Below, piece by piece: positions 22,428-35,579 of a DNA stretch of 64,000 bases (its first letter is position 1; each line of letters begins with the position of its first letter). The DNA is from Hawksworthiomyces lignivorus (taxonomy: Eukaryota > Ascomycota > Sordariomycetes > Ophiostomatales > Ophiostomataceae). The position numbers and the translations under genes were made by a program. The notes beneath the pieces are model-generated. The model was not told the DNA's origin and ran no database searches. It worked only from the letters and a program-made list of their open reading frames with translations. The stretch is from positions 186,001 to 250,000 of the forward strand of contig NTMA01000025.1 of the NCBI GenBank assembly GCA_002917075.1, written 5' to 3'.

Positions 22428-25228
22428 TTATCAACGGAGTCATCGCCATGGCCTTTATCCCGGTAGATTGAAAATTAAACACGTCTTACTACTCAGAGGC
22501 TACGGGACCAGCTTGCTCTCAAAGCCTTACGGCAAAGAACGAGAGAGCGTCGAAAACAGCATCTCCGGCATTTCCGCAGATAACCTTTCCGCCGTCCTCC
22601 AGTCACGTTGCTCCAGTTCTAGATTCAAAAGCAAGAGAAACGAAGGATAAGCCCCGCGTGAATTGCTATCAGTCCATGGACAGTCGGCTCAGAAGGCGAA
22701 TCAGCATCGTAAGACCTGCGCCTGAACGAGATGAGACAGCATTCTGGAACAGCGCGGCTGGTGTATGGGGAAAATAGGTCTTTCTGTGCATCTCCGCGGC
22801 GAAAGACTCCGACAGAATGGACTGACGGAAGCCGGGTCACCGAGCACGGGTATCTCTGGGTCGCCGGGAAATCCATGGACCCGGCACCAAGGTGAAGAAA
22901 AAATGAGTCTAGAAGACCAATAATAGAACTAGCATTACAGAGGAAGAGCTAAGGTGGACAAAAATGATCAGATCAGTAGTCAAAAGGCCACAGGTCGGTG
23001 TCAATAAGGACCTTTTTGTCTCGTAACAGCAAATGGCAAACACTAATGGCCTGGCGAGAGACTTACAGGAACATTCGACAGCGTGCGTCGTATGGTTTAG
23101 GTCAGGTCACTGTTTGTCATAGAAATTGGATGGGCTAGTTTTTTTGGTTCTAGATGTTCCGACGTCTCCCGGAGGCACAGGTATTGGGCATTCATAGTGG
23201 AGAGTACTATGGGAGGATTTGACGTAAATTTTGGCCTTAGCGAAGAGCAGAATTTTTTAAGTCGCCAAAATTCGGAACACCGCTGACAAACATCTCGAAA
23301 AATATAATTATACTATGACTAGTAAATTAGATGCACTCATTTTTTTTTCTTTTTCTTTTTTGAAATGCTTATTTAAACTTCTTCATAGCTGTGCACGGTT
23401 GAAATTGGATTAGATATGGGTGTCTGTTTTGTTACAGCGCTTGGTATAGCGCTTTAGTGGACAGAAATTATCAAGAAGTAAGGGGGTTCAGATCCAAGCA
23501 ATTGTTGCTTCGTACGGTTCTACAAACAAGTCTAACTCATGTACGTTATGTTGGGCATATATAAAATACACATTAATCCTCATACAGATTTTATACTATT
23601 TATTCAAATTTTTTTGTGATATTACAGCATGAACTTGCGAGGAGTATGGCGATTGAATGTTGCTTGTTCAGGAATCAATATTTGCTTGTGATATGTATCT
23701 GTGAAGAAAAGGAGGGAGGGGGGGGAATTGTACTTGTACAAGGACTTTCGTCAACTCGTCGTAGTCGCGTTCCAAAGGAGACAAATCCAATATTTCAGTG
23801 CTGCTAAATGCCTCTTTGATGAGCACTCCACATTAGCATTCACCTTCACGCCCAAAACGCATTTCACATGGGAATTACGGATATTGCGGGATTAACGAGA
23901 CGATATTGGCAACGTGACAGGGTATGTCCAGCTGCATCACAGTTTTCTGGTTGGGAGATACAGGCTGTGAGCTTGCCTGTCTTTGTCACTCAAGCAAAAC
24001 ACATGTCAATCCTCACCTGCATTTTCACTCTCAAATGAGCCAATTTGTTACACCTACGTCCTGCATCGCAAGAAGAGCTAGACACCAAAATCTCGAGTTC
24101 GTCTCGTACGAGACGGCAAACCGGAGGAGAAGGCTTGGCCAGGCCACGTGGAATTCTCCAAGTCTCGTAGACACCACGCGCACGACCCCATCACCCCATG
24201 TTCCCCAGACTAGGGGGGGGGGGGGATTGGGGACATGGGTAATTTATTACGATGCACCAAAATACTCCGGTCACAGTGTTCTAGTAATTTCCTTTCCCCC
24301 AGCCTGCTCTCCAGAGGAGGAATTCGTACTCCGTAATGATCTTCTCTCTTTCTCAAAGCCTTGCCTTACCATGTTGTCTTGCTTTCACAAACCTCGCCGG
24401 ATTCGATGACGGTGCTTCCGCCGCATTTTTTTTAACCCCCTCTACGAAGCTCTTAATCGCCAGCTACCCCAAATTCTAGAGCTGCATCCAGGGTCTCTTT
24501 GCGAAATTGTTTGCTCTCTGGTGCTACGAGGCCAGTTTTATCGCATGCATTTTTGCTGCTTTCTACTCCGCGTAACCATTTCTGCTCATGTTCTCATTCA
24601 ATAGTGAAATCTCGCGGCGAAATTCGTGCACCCGAATGTATTCGCTGCGCTCCGCGCGTCTGCCACGGCTGGGGTTCGCCTTGGCATCCTAGATGTGGCA
24701 AAGTTCGTGGTCCACCGCTCTGTTTTCTGGTCAAGATCAGGCTGGAAGCTGGATATTTTGCGAATCAAAGGCGCGATCACAACTGCTTCTCGGCCATGCT
24801 ATTGCTCCGTACCGGACCGGCGCTGCTTCACTTTCGACTGCGCTCCGGTGCAGCTCGACGAGAGAAGGAAAGCCAAAAGTGGACATCGCAACTGCTATGC
24901 CAATCTCGTCTGGCTGCTCCGGCACTACCTCGCACAGAGACACATTGCGCCGTTTATGGAAGTGATTCTCTTATGCGGTCAACATATGCAGATCACTAGG
25001 TATGCAGATTACTAGGCTGCATTTTCGCTCGCTTTCCAACGCGCCACAAAGATGTGCACTGAATTTGCAGGGCGCGTCACAAGGCTCCGAAAGACGCAAG
25101 CACGTGAATTTCGTCCGTATGCAGAGGCCGAGGTTTATGGCAACTGCTCTTGCAGACCGCCACATCTCACGTACAAGCAATCTGCACATGAATCTTGAAT
25201 CCAATATGGGCCCATATGGCTTGAAATG

Positions 25229-25250
25229 CCCCCCCCCCCCCCCCCCCCCC
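25229..25250. repeat. C22 homopolymer
   Basis: Twenty-two consecutive C on the plus strand. Long C or G runs recur in this window (24213-24225, 59368-59395), which is unusual outside some fungal genomes. Confidence 0.9.
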
Positions 25251-28200
25251 TTTCTCTGGCTCTAGTCGCAGCTGTTAGACTGTCTTTTCCCCGCAAAAAC
25301 GATGTCAACGTCTTGCTCCGCTGTCAATTCCATGGTTGCGGAGAAGGTTGATGCCGCCGCCCGGTTGGGCTGTGTTGGCCTCTGTGCCACACCCTGACCT
25401 ATGGATGCATATTCGGCGAGCAGGCGACTGTGCTGGGATCTGCCCCCGGCCGCCCCAGTGCGGCTTGGATCCACGGCTGGAGATGCAGAGGCATTGCTTG
25501 CCGCCCATGGGGTACATCTCCTTCTCGTCAAGGATGTCCTTGTACTTCGCAAAGCAGCGGCCATGTTGAGAGGATAGGAAGCCATCCCAAAACAAGAAAG
25601 CCACAAAGGTAAACGCCTTTCATTGGCTTCCATGGCACAGCTGATGGAGGAGAGCTATTTTGCATCACCCCATGGGGCTCCAGAGTGGCCACCCCATGGG
25701 GTTCTTGAAGAGGCGGCCATCGTACAAGCGTATTCTGGATTCAGCCCTCTGGGGGAGACCCGTCAGTCACATGCCACGGTTGATGCTATTCCCAACTAAT
25801 GCACGGCTTGCCTGTTCGGGTCTGTCTGGCAATGTTGTGAGAGGTTGGGTGCAGTCTTAGAAGCAACCATCAGTCAAGTCAAAACTGGACGAAACTCGCC
25901 GTCGGTGAAGATGATTCTGGCCACGATGGATACCGGACGAACTCGGACAAAGCTACCTGCCACGCCATGCGCGACAAACAGTGAATCATCAACCCATATG
26001 TGTTTCTTCGCATGTCTAGTGTCTCCATGATTTCGGGCGAAGTTGACTTTCTAGCTCGAATACCGGGGCCATCGTCACCTGGGAATCTGCTTCTTGCGTC
26101 GCACATCAGCTTCTTTTCCGTATCCAGGCTGAAGGAGACGTCTGATTGTTTTATAAATCAAGGCAAGCTGCCTCCGAAAGGCACAGCGAAGTTGCTGCAG
26201 TCACATATCATGGCCATCGCCAGAAAAGGAATACGGACTGCTCGTGCTTGACGTTTCCAGGTAGAACCTGTGCACGGCACTAGCTCCTAGCTCCTAGCAC
26301 CCAGGCAGTACGTCTGGGCCGGAGCGGAGACGTTGAGGCAGCACACCAAAGAACGCGGCCTGATCGCATGTATACCATTAAACAGTCCCCCAAAACAAGA
26401 TTATGCAAGGGTCTGATCAATGCCATTTGCGTGTAGGCGTAAGAAGAGAAGAGGGAGGAAGCAAATAACCACGTTTTCAGCTACTTGCCGAGAGCGTTCC
26501 AGGAGCCTTCTGCCGTCCTGTCATCGCATGTAATCTCCCATCTTCCTGTTTCTCCATCAAAATCTACAAGCAGCGCCTCCAATTGCCGGGCGCTCTGAAT
26601 TGTATTCCGTGGTTTGACTCTGAAGTACTCCACATATCGTCTTGTCGCTAGGCTTAGTTTTATGGGTCTCCTCCCAGCGGTGCTTTGTGGTTTTTCTTTT
26701 TATTGGGACGGCTGGCTGACTCTTGGAAGTTGAATTTGCGCAGAGATCGTTCAGCGCAGCGTAAATTATATCGTACTGTCCTGCGGAGCTCTGCTTGTAT
26801 CAATTTGATTAGCGGCCGTCTTCTCAGGGGCGCCGCTAATGGCTAGACAGAGTAGTCATGCCTCTGTTCCTGGCTCTCTGGTTCTTGGTTCGACTGGCTT
26901 GTTACGGAGTGCGACTAGCTCTGGCAGGCTTGGCGCAGAAACCTTCCCGGAGGGTCTTTGATCAGAGAGCTCGTTTGCCCAACATTCGTCCGCAGTGGGA
27001 AAATTACACCATCGATGCAGGCCTTGCCTATGCTTAGTCGTGTCATTTCTCCATTCACGCTTGTTACGCATACGGAATATTAGCTGTGCGCAGCCCTCAT
27101 AAGGCTGGAAATGAGGACCCGGGTATTCGAAATGCGTATTTCCACAGGACAGGTTCATCTGCTCTCTTCTCGTATTTTGACTGCACGTTCAGAGTGAACT
27201 AGAGATGCAGCTGTGAGGCGGAGCTTTCCGTCACGTTTCTCTTGTGTCTTGTATATTTTCTTTTCTTTTTTTCCTGGCCCTTGCGTTGGTACGTGACTGT
27301 GATACAACGTACGGATATGCAAATGCGCATTCAAAGATGCACAAATGCCGGCGACCGTCAAAACGCTTTTTTAGACTGAATCCGCAATAAAAATTCCCGC
27401 AGAGGATCGGCAAGGCGCCCGGCAAAAGCTAAACTCTGGTGCTTCTCGTCTGTATTGGAAACACAGGCCAACAAGCGCTGCGCGACATTAGACCACTGCA
27501 AACTGGGGCCAAACCCACAACCAGGCTATGGTTAGATATTGCGAGCCTACTCTATAGAGTGTTGCGGTGCCCAGAAAACAAGTGCTGCTCGCTTGTGCAT
27601 CTGGGCTGACGGTACTTTTACACCGGTTTGAAGCATGTGCACTTGGTGCTGCATCCTCATATGCCAACATGCTAGTAGCTAGCACACAACCCATCTAGGA
27701 TACGACATAGAATCATGGCATACGCACCTTATCCTAGTCCAGGAGCTTCTCAACTCTGATACCGTACAGGGCTAAACGAACCTACGCTCCATACTCCATA
27801 TGTACATGGGATGAACGGATGATTCTGAAAACCATTGTCGTTCCGCGCAGACACCACTTGTTTCCAGGCCAAGGCTGCAATTGGAGCAGCCCTTCAATTT
27901 CGCAGCATATTAAGGCCCTGGGAGCCGTCAAAGCGCGAGACTCTTCTAGATGTGGGTTGGCATGTTTAGTTGATTGTTGGTTGCGATGGATGTTGGAGGT
28001 TAACACGATACTCTACGACTACTCCGTACTGGTAAGCGCTTTCTGTGTGAGCGGGGATGGACCAAATATTGAACAGGCGGACTGGTATCAGAAACAGATG
28101 TGGCCTCAGCTTAGCTCAGAACCAGCTGGTATAAGTTTAGCTTTGTGCGGATTTGCGGAATTTTGCCTGGCAGCGATCTCGTACGGAGTAGGGGATAGTC

Positions 28201-30928
28201 AAGGACGCGGTGGATTCACTATTAACTTCTTCTCCGCTCCGTGTCCCACAGCCAGAGGCCCACCGGCTCCACGAAGCACGACTACCGTCGACAGTTTTTC
28301 TAGACCATAGCTGCCAAAAGAAGAAGACGATGATAAATAGAAGAAAGAAGAAAAAACGAGCGAAAGGTATTGAAGAAGGAGACAGGTGACTACGAAACAA
28401 GAAGGTGCCTGGCAGTTGATAAGTGCCAAGGGGGGGGGGGCGACGATATGTGCACGTATTTTCTTTACCGGCAGGCTCCTGCCGTTACCGGTCAGCGCAC
28501 AGCCACTGCGCAGGAGAGAACGCGACGAGAATAGAAGGTGAAGAACAGCAAAACAGAAAGAGCAAACAGGAGAAAAAGCTTGTGTGTAAGAAATATGACG
28601 CCAGGGAAGCTGCGACGAAACAACCTCCTCGTCTTAGCTTAATTACCTCTTTAGGAAAATCGGCCGGGACACTGTGGGGGGGCCTAGGTCGCGTCTTTCC
28701 CTGAACGAACTGTGGCTTTCTTGCTTCCATTATGCTTCTACGGAGTCTGGGTCCAATTTTTTTCGACGCTTGGGGCACCTTGGCTCATTATTTTTTTTTT
28801 TTTTTTTTGCCCTTGTCTTTCCTTGGGTCGCCCCTCTATTAATGCCGTACACACAGCGAATAGCGAATAGCCTCCATTGAAGCCGATGAGAGTCCTGCAT
28901 ACAAAGGCGAATCGTACTTTGCCTTCAGCGGCGGGCTTAATCTATCGTAGTATCCCCCTGTTCGTCGCATTTGGTGCCATCTCTCCGGGGCACATCCATA
29001 CTCAGAACTCGTAACAAATCTATTATACGAAGTACGGAGTACGACGTATGAGTACAGTGCAACACGGAGCCAACCAAACGTTACTTGCCACTCTTTTTAC
29101 TGTGTTCACCTCGCCCTGATTGTCCATCGGCGCGACTGCGGAATGCGACGGTACGACACACGACAAGATACGCTTTTTTCTTTCAGGCACCTCTCCCCGG
29201 CGGTTCTCTGGGCTTTCATCTCCCCGCCACAGCCTGTCCGTCCGTCCCCTAGCTCGTCGCAAAATGTCACTCTGCGATGGCAGCTTAAACAATACATACG
29301 TACGACGTAGGGCCGTAGTCAAGATCTCAACTCGGACGGCTGGGAAGACCCGCTTTGCACGGACAAAATGGCACAGCAAAATGGAACAGAAAGATGATGA
29401 ACAGAAAGAGTTGCCAAAAGCGTACAAAATAGACGAGTGGCGACGATCGCTATGGAGCGTGCAAGTGCGACGACATGGCAAAAGTTTGGAACGGAGACGC
29501 AACCGGGCGATTAACATTCTGATAGCACTGTACATACATACATATGCTGACTTTTGTGGATGATCGACTAAGCGCGAGATGGGCAGACAACCCAAGTCCG
29601 CGGCATAGCACATTGACATATTGCCCGGTTGGCGCAGCGCCGGGAGAAGAGCCGACAAGGGCTAAAAAAAAATTTGGAATGGAAAACCAAATAGTAAAAG
29701 AAAGACAGAGAGAGGGGTTCGATATCGACCATCTCTGCTCATTTTGTAACTCTCTTTTCTGTCTCCAGCCTCTTCTGGGCGGGCTGAGGAAATTGTCCCG
29801 GCAAACAGGAGCGTTTCCCTTTTCCGACAGACTCGAGCCAGATCAGGATGGGCAGTAATGAGCTAAAGCAGCAGGCTGCTATTCTTGGCCCGAAAGGCGA
29901 AAGACACGCATGAAAGCTCAATTTGGACAGGGGCACGTCCAGGGGGCCAAAGTATCGATTCACTATGAACGATTTTCTCTGTGGCAAGGTTGGGTGGTGC
30001 GATGGGCAAAAAAAGAAAAAAAGAAATGATAAACAGGGGTACAGGGGGACCATGAGTAAAAGGCGTTTCTCAGGCCTGGTCAACCTCATCTACATATGTA
30101 CATACACATACATGGCAGCATGACAAGAAACAACCATATTCGAAAGCTCTACTGAGTGAGTAAGGGTAGAGAGTACTCTTAGTGGATCCGTACGTGCATA
30201 CGTTGTAGTGGCCTCCGTCTTTGCTCGGGTTCGCTACATGTACGTAACAGGGGAATAGCGGGATCAGGTACGACTACATCTCGCTAATTCGGCGGTACGG
30301 GGAAATGTCTAACAAACTGGCACATACCGGTGTCAACTCTTAGCTTCAGACTTCTTGCATTACAATGGACATCCACACCACACTACACCACAGTTGCCAA
30401 TTCTTACACATGCACCACTTAGTTTATGACAGTTCCTGATTATCTGGGTCTCGCCGCACCACTTCCGCAAGTAAGGGTACTCAAATCTCGTGTAGCTGTT
30501 GCAGATTTACAGCGGAATTTTGGTAGACGGTACTTCTAAGCAAATAAAGAGAGGGGAGGTGAGAAGATGGAAATCATGACCGGGACCAGGAGTACATACC
30601 GTCATGAAAATTGCGACTCGTCCCTGGACGACCACGCGGAAGATGTAACCACACGGCAAACCAGCCGAAAGGAATCCAAGAGGCATCTCTGACAGGCGAC
30701 CCGGTATGTGTCATCTGAAGGGGGGCATAGTGTCCTCGTCAAATAAAAGTAAAAAGTTTCCGGCAGCAGCCAGCAATGAGCTGCACAAAGCCAAATGCAA
30801 ACCTCATCTAAATCAAATAAGATTAACTATTGGACAAGACAAACACAGTTGTACCTTCGTTCCCTTTCATTGAGTTAAGTCAATAATATATCATATTTCC
30901 TGAGCTTAAGCTGTGCGAAGAGATCTAC

Positions 30929-30978
30929 TTTTTTTTTTTCTTTTTTTTCTTTTTTTTCTTTTTTTTTTTTTTTTTTTT
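30929..30978. repeat. Polypyrimidine (T with spaced C) tract
   Basis: About 50 bases of T interrupted by single C at roughly nine-base spacing, consistent with slippage expansion of a T8C unit followed by a pure T run. Confidence 0.85.
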
Positions 30979-31634
30979 GGTTGCTCCCCTTTGTCACAGG
31001 CTCTTTCCTGCCACTGACACATGCACCATCCTCGGGACAGCGCAAACGATTCCGTACCAACCTACGCGATACCTAGACAAGCCCTGCATTAGCTGCTACT
31101 GCATAACTGTCCACCGTTGATTTTTTCTATGGAGGATCTAAATCCTTAAACCGTCAGATACTTATTGTGTCGTCTTGCAATGTGTGAGTGGAGCCTACAT
31201 CTGACACTTCGCTGGATCTACACCACATGTGTGTATATGCTCCATTGCTCTCTTCGATGGATAGGGGAAGTAGACTTACCTGAGTCTGAAGTGTGGCTTC
31301 CGTCTTGCATGGGAGTGAGAGGGGAAGGGGTCCACGGCTTGCTTCTTCCTCATGGTTCCAGAATTGTTATATTTATCTCCCTTGTCGCCCACTCTTTTTT
31401 GACTTTGTGGTATTTTAGATATGGTTTGCCTGGATACATTCTCGTCGATCGTGAATCAACCTACACAGAGCAGTTGGTCACCATCAGTAACAATCCCATC
31501 GGCGGAGGGTGATCCCCCAGCAATCTCGTCTCCGGTGGGGATCACAGGACCTGAACAACGCACAACCCAATACAAGCAAGCAATGCTGCAGAGTAGCCTT
31601 GCTTTTTGACACCAGACACCTGAACTCGCCCACA

Positions 31635-33427
31635 ATGAAGACCGTATCACGAATCTTCCCGCTGCTTCTCTCAGCATGGCTACTCTTGCCACAAATAGCC
31701 ATGGCGCAAGGCAGCAGCTCGTCATCCTCCTCTCTATCGATTTTTCTTACTCTGCCTAGTTGTGCTTTGAACTGTCTGGTTGCAAATTTTGGCCAATCTA
31801 GTTGCTCATCGACTAATACCACCTGTCTATGTGCCGATGCACATTTCCAAGACGTAACCAGCGCCTGTGTCTTAGCCAATTGCAGCATCTTTGACACATT
31901 GAGTAAGTAATTTTCCGAATTGGATATACCAGGCCATTGAAATGGCAGCTACTCACAAGCAAATCTCTTTTCTTCAGACGCCAAAAACATCACCTCTACT
32001 GGCTGTGACTTGCCTATCCGGAACAAGAGTGGTACTTTCCGCACGACATCGAATACGCTGGGTATTATCACGGGCTGCTTCGTCATTGCCCGTCTTCTCT
32101 ATCGCTTGTTCATTGCTCGTACGGGCATGGGATTGGACGACTGGGCTACCTTGTTGGCCACTATCGTTGGTGTGCCGAGCAGCATCATCAACATCTACGG
32201 CTTGGCTAACAATGGGCTTGGCCGCGACATCTGGACGCTGCCCGTTTCTGAAATCTACCAGTTCTTGAAGTTCTTCTTCGTCATCGAGATCAACTATTTC
32301 GTCGACATCTGCCTGCTCAAGCTGACCTTGTTGTTCTTCTACCTACGGATCTTTCCAGCCAAGGCAGTGCGACGCATCATCTGGGGCACCATTGCCTTCA
32401 CCGTCCTGTACGGCTTCCTCTTTGTAATTATTGGCATCTTTCAATGCACACCAGTCTCCTTCTACTGGACCAATTGGGACGGCCTGCACAAGGGCCGGTG
32501 TCTGAACGTCAACAGACTCGGCTGGGCCAACGCGGCCATCAGCATCGCGCTGGACTTTTGGATGCTGGCCATCCCGCTGTGGCAGCTGCGGAAGCTGCGG
32601 CTGCACTGGAAGAAGAAGGTCAGCGTGGCCTTTATGTTCTGCGTAGGCACATTGTACGTCTCTGGATCTTTTTCTTTCCTCCTTAAGTCTTCCCCTTCTT
32701 TTACCCTCACAATTGCTAACCACTGAACAGCGTCACCGTTGTCAGCATTCTCCGTCTCCACTCGCTGCTGAGCTTTGCCAACTCCACCAACCCGACCTAT
32801 GACAACATGGACGTCATCAACTGGTCGACGATTGAAATTAACGTGGGCATCATCTGCGCCTGCCTGCCGTCGGTGCGCCTGATCCTCGTCCACTTCTTCC
32901 CGCGCTACCTCGCCTCCTCCAGCCAGCGCTACTACAACAACTACTACCACACCGGCGGCGGCACAGGGAACCAGAACCCCCTCAGCGGCAACGGGAACCA
33001 GTCGCGCGGTGGCGGCAGCCGCGCGGCGCGCAGTATCCCGCTGGTGTCGACGACATCGAGCTTCCACAAGGGCACCAACACGACCGTCACCACCATCAAC
33101 GCGCGCGACGAGGAGGACATTGACGATATCGGGCCCTTTGCCAACAGCAACAGCATCAAGGCGCCCGGCACTATCACCAGCCACGCCGTAGGCGGCATCG
33201 GCCGCAGCCCGTCCGAGGCGCGCCGCGTCGGCGGCGGCGACAACATGGCTAACGGCGGCATCCTGTATTCCAAGACGTATGCCGTCGAGTACGGCAACGA
33301 TTTCAACGACGAAGCGCGCCTCATGCATGAGCAGGGGCGACCGCTGCCGGCCCGGCCACAGCCAGCGCTCTTTACAAAGACGGACTACAAGACAAACCGC
33401 AGTGGGAGCGAGTCGTCGGCGTCTTGA
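31635..33427 (+). CDS. CFEM-domain Pth11-like seven-helix receptor
   Basis: Three exons, 31635-31902, 31978-32653 and 32731-33427, join to 546 residues; introns are 75 and 77 bp, the second with a clear GCTAAC branch site. A signal peptide (residues 1-25, ending IAMAQ) precedes a CFEM module: [10 protein letters not shown], then SSC, TCLC, SAC and NCS, with the last Cys (STGCDLP) encoded after intron 1. Seven hydrophobic helices follow, with rhodopsin-like fungal loop motifs such as [14 protein letters not shown] and LFFYLRIFP. The C-tail (about 355-546) is polar, Ser/Gly/Asn-rich and cytosolic. The closest named family is the Pth11 group of putative G-protein-coupled receptors, required in rice blast for surface sensing; CFEM modules can bind haem or iron. 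Ligand unknown. Most CFEM-Pth11 genes split as seen here. Confidence 0.92.
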
Positions 33428-34165
33428 CGACTTGTTATGTTTTAAATTACGCATGTCTCGAGTTCCCCACGTTTTGACTTATGACCCACCTGATTTTGGC
33501 TTGGTTGCAAATTCTGGTTTAGCTTTGGCGTTGCTTTGGAGGTTCCCTGCAAAAATCCTGGGGAAGTTGTATATATGAATACCATTAATTTAAAGAATTT
33601 CATTTATTAGAAAAAAAAAAAAAAAGAAAAGAGAAAAAGAAAAGAACTTGCACAGCCTTTGCTCCAAACTATGCAAGACGTTCTCTGCTCGATAACAAGA
33701 TGCCATCTGATAGCTGACAACTCATGCCTCTCATATTGATTTTTGGACGCAGGGATATCTCAGAGGGTACAAATAAATAGCACGAGCCACGTTCAAACTT
33801 AGGTCGTCTCGGCAGTTCGTGCTAGGTTTTAACGAGCCTGTTTCGACTTGACCAGCTGCTCTTTGTTGTGTTATGTGCCCTGCGCGGAGGCCAGCGACCC
33901 AAAATGCCGTAAAGGGAAAAGACGGAGATGCAATTTATTTCAGAGTGGAGGACATTATTAATTTATCGTGACTGGCCCCCATATCTTGCGGAACATAAGC
34001 GGATTTCGCGCTGCTTGCGTTTTCCACTCTAAAAATTTAATATACTGAGCAAATAGATAGATTTCCGCTGTCGTGCCGAGCAGGCGAGAGAATATGTTGG
34101 AAGAAAATGAGGAAAGCTCCAAGAAGGAGGGTAAGGCGCAATTCGGGGCAGGACTGTGTGCTGGT
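33428..34165. other. Intergenic region upstream of the AA9 gene
   Basis: About 740 bp of AT-rich DNA with an A-run near 33611-33624. Contains the upstream part of the AA9 promoter; no coding signal. Confidence 0.4.
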
Positions 34166-34172
34166 TATATAT
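34166..34172 (+). promoter_or_regulatory. TATA box of the AA9 gene
   Basis: TATATAT 104-110 bp upstream of the start codon at 34276, a usual spacing for a strongly regulated fungal secreted-enzyme gene. Confidence 0.5.
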
Positions 34173-34275
34173 GAACGCACCGTACCGTTGGTGAACGAGT
34201 AGACGAAGCACAAATTGCAAAGCCAAGAACTCCATTGCTTCTTTGACGGCTCGAACTCTCTCACGGCCAGCCACG

Positions 34276-35044
34276 ATGAAGTTCCTCGCCACCCTCTTAC
34301 TTGCCGCCACGGCCGCGCAGGCCCACTGTAAGTCCGCTCTTCTCTCGAGCATCTAGTTAGCACAGCGGTGCTTTGGCATTTTGGATCTGACTTCGTCGAG
34401 ATACCTTTCCGCGTCTCGTCGTCGACGGCACGCCCGTCGAGACCAAGGACTGGACCATGACCCGCATGACCAAGAACGCCGACAGCAAGATAGGTGTCAC
34501 CAGCGTCAGCAGCCCAGACATCCGCTGCTACCAGGCCCGCACCGCTCCGCAGGTCGCCACCGTGCCGGCCGGCTCCACCATCCATTACATCTCGACCCAG
34601 CAGGTCAACCACCCGGGCCCCACCCAGTACTATCTGGCCAAGGTCCCGGAGGGCAGCGATGTCACCTCCTGGGACGGCAGCGGCGCCGTCTGGTTCAAGT
34701 TCCACACGGAGATGCCCTTTATCGACAAGAACAAGCAGATGACCTGGGCCGCCCAGAACACCTACCAGACGGCCAACGCCACCGTGCCCCTGGCCACCCC
34801 GCCCGGCGACTACCTCCTGCGCGTCGAGCAGATCGCCCTGCACCTGGCCCAGACGGCCAACGGCGCCCAGTTCTACCTGTCCTGCACGCAGGTCAAGATC
34901 ACCGGCAGCGGCAGCGGCACGCCGGGGCCCCTAGTCGCCTTCCCAGGCGCCTACAAGACAAACGACCCGGGTATCCTGGTGAACTTGGGCCGTGTCGGCC
35001 CAGACTCGTACGTGCCGCCCGGCCCGGCAGTGTGGAGCGGCTGA
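34276..35044 (+). CDS. AA9 lytic polysaccharide monooxygenase
   Basis: Two exons, 34276-34327 and 34401-35044, encode 231 residues; the 73-bp intron has GTAAGT, a CTGAC branch site and a GAG acceptor. A 16-residue signal peptide ends in AQA, exposing His17 as the mature N-terminus, the first arm of the copper-binding histidine brace. The second copper His is in [10 protein letters not shown] (His88), and the axial Tyr is in [22 protein letters not shown] is the usual family motif. AA9 enzymes use copper and H2O2 or O2 to cleave cellulose or other beta-glucans outside the cell. There is no carbohydrate-binding module, linker or GPI signal after the catalytic domain. The intron splits the codon directly after the catalytic His, so a missed splice destroys the enzyme. 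Confidence 0.93.
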
Positions 35045-35579
35045 GCAGCGACATAACGGAAGAGTACTCGCGATTTTGAATTCAAAACGCAGATACTATT
35101 CTTGCCATGAATTTATGTGTATTATTTCTTCTTAGCGCTTCTTTATTTTGATTTTACGTAGTGAATGTGGAATTCATGAATCCAAAATCCAGTCTTTCGT
35201 CTCATATTCTACGTAGTGTCATCTAATAGCTGTTCTGGACTGGCACGAGAAGTTTCATATTCTATGATTTGATTATTCAATCCTAAAATTCATTCCCAGT
35301 CATTTCTTTAAATGGAAATGTACATAAACCCAGACTCCAGCCTCATTCTTCTGTACCAGGTTTTATCGCCTCGTATGCTGTATCGATATGCCACAGACTC
35401 CGCCCTCACACGCTCACAATGCTCAAGAGAGTCATAAAACGGTAGTTCTAATATTAGACGCGTCATCGTTTGAAACGGATTAAGTCTCGTAACCGACGCC
35501 TCGCCTCCATGGACTAGGACTAATCTTATTGTTAGTTTGACCAACAATGAGGATAGGACCATGGGATTCTGTTTTTCAC
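35045..35579. other. Convergent intergenic region
   Basis: About 530 bp between the 3' ends of the AA9 and Flc-family genes; AT-rich, no gene seen. The Flc stop codon (AGG TGA) overlaps a GTGAGT that could act as a splice donor, so an unannotated last exon could lie here, but no convincing continuation was found. Confidence 0.4.

Larger units (their letters stand above)
22361..31634. other. Gene-poor region with possible coding relics (9.3 kb)
   Basis: No intact gene was found on either strand. The stretch holds G13 at 24213-24225, C22 at 25229-25250, T runs near 28792-28808 and a long pyrimidine tract at 30929-30978. Between about 25260 and 26230 the composition is more coding-like. On the minus strand a frame ending near 25870 reads HIWVDDSLFVAHGVAGSF and continues with a regular protein-like pattern, and a short VDIVFAG-like scrap lies near 25300. 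These could be remains of a decayed oxidoreductase or chance. Other open frames (23924-24409, 24499-24999, 29120-29563) have no supporting features. Confidence 0.45.

Noticed and set aside
23924..24409. 161-codon open frame on the plus strand
   Set aside because: Low-complexity Gly run comes from a G13 homopolymer and no family resemblance is seen.
25305..25604. Possible GMC oxidoreductase remnant (VDIVFAG on the minus strand)
   Set aside because: Only seven residues resemble the family's N-terminal motif and the glycine-rich continuation is absent; noted only as part of the gene-poor region.
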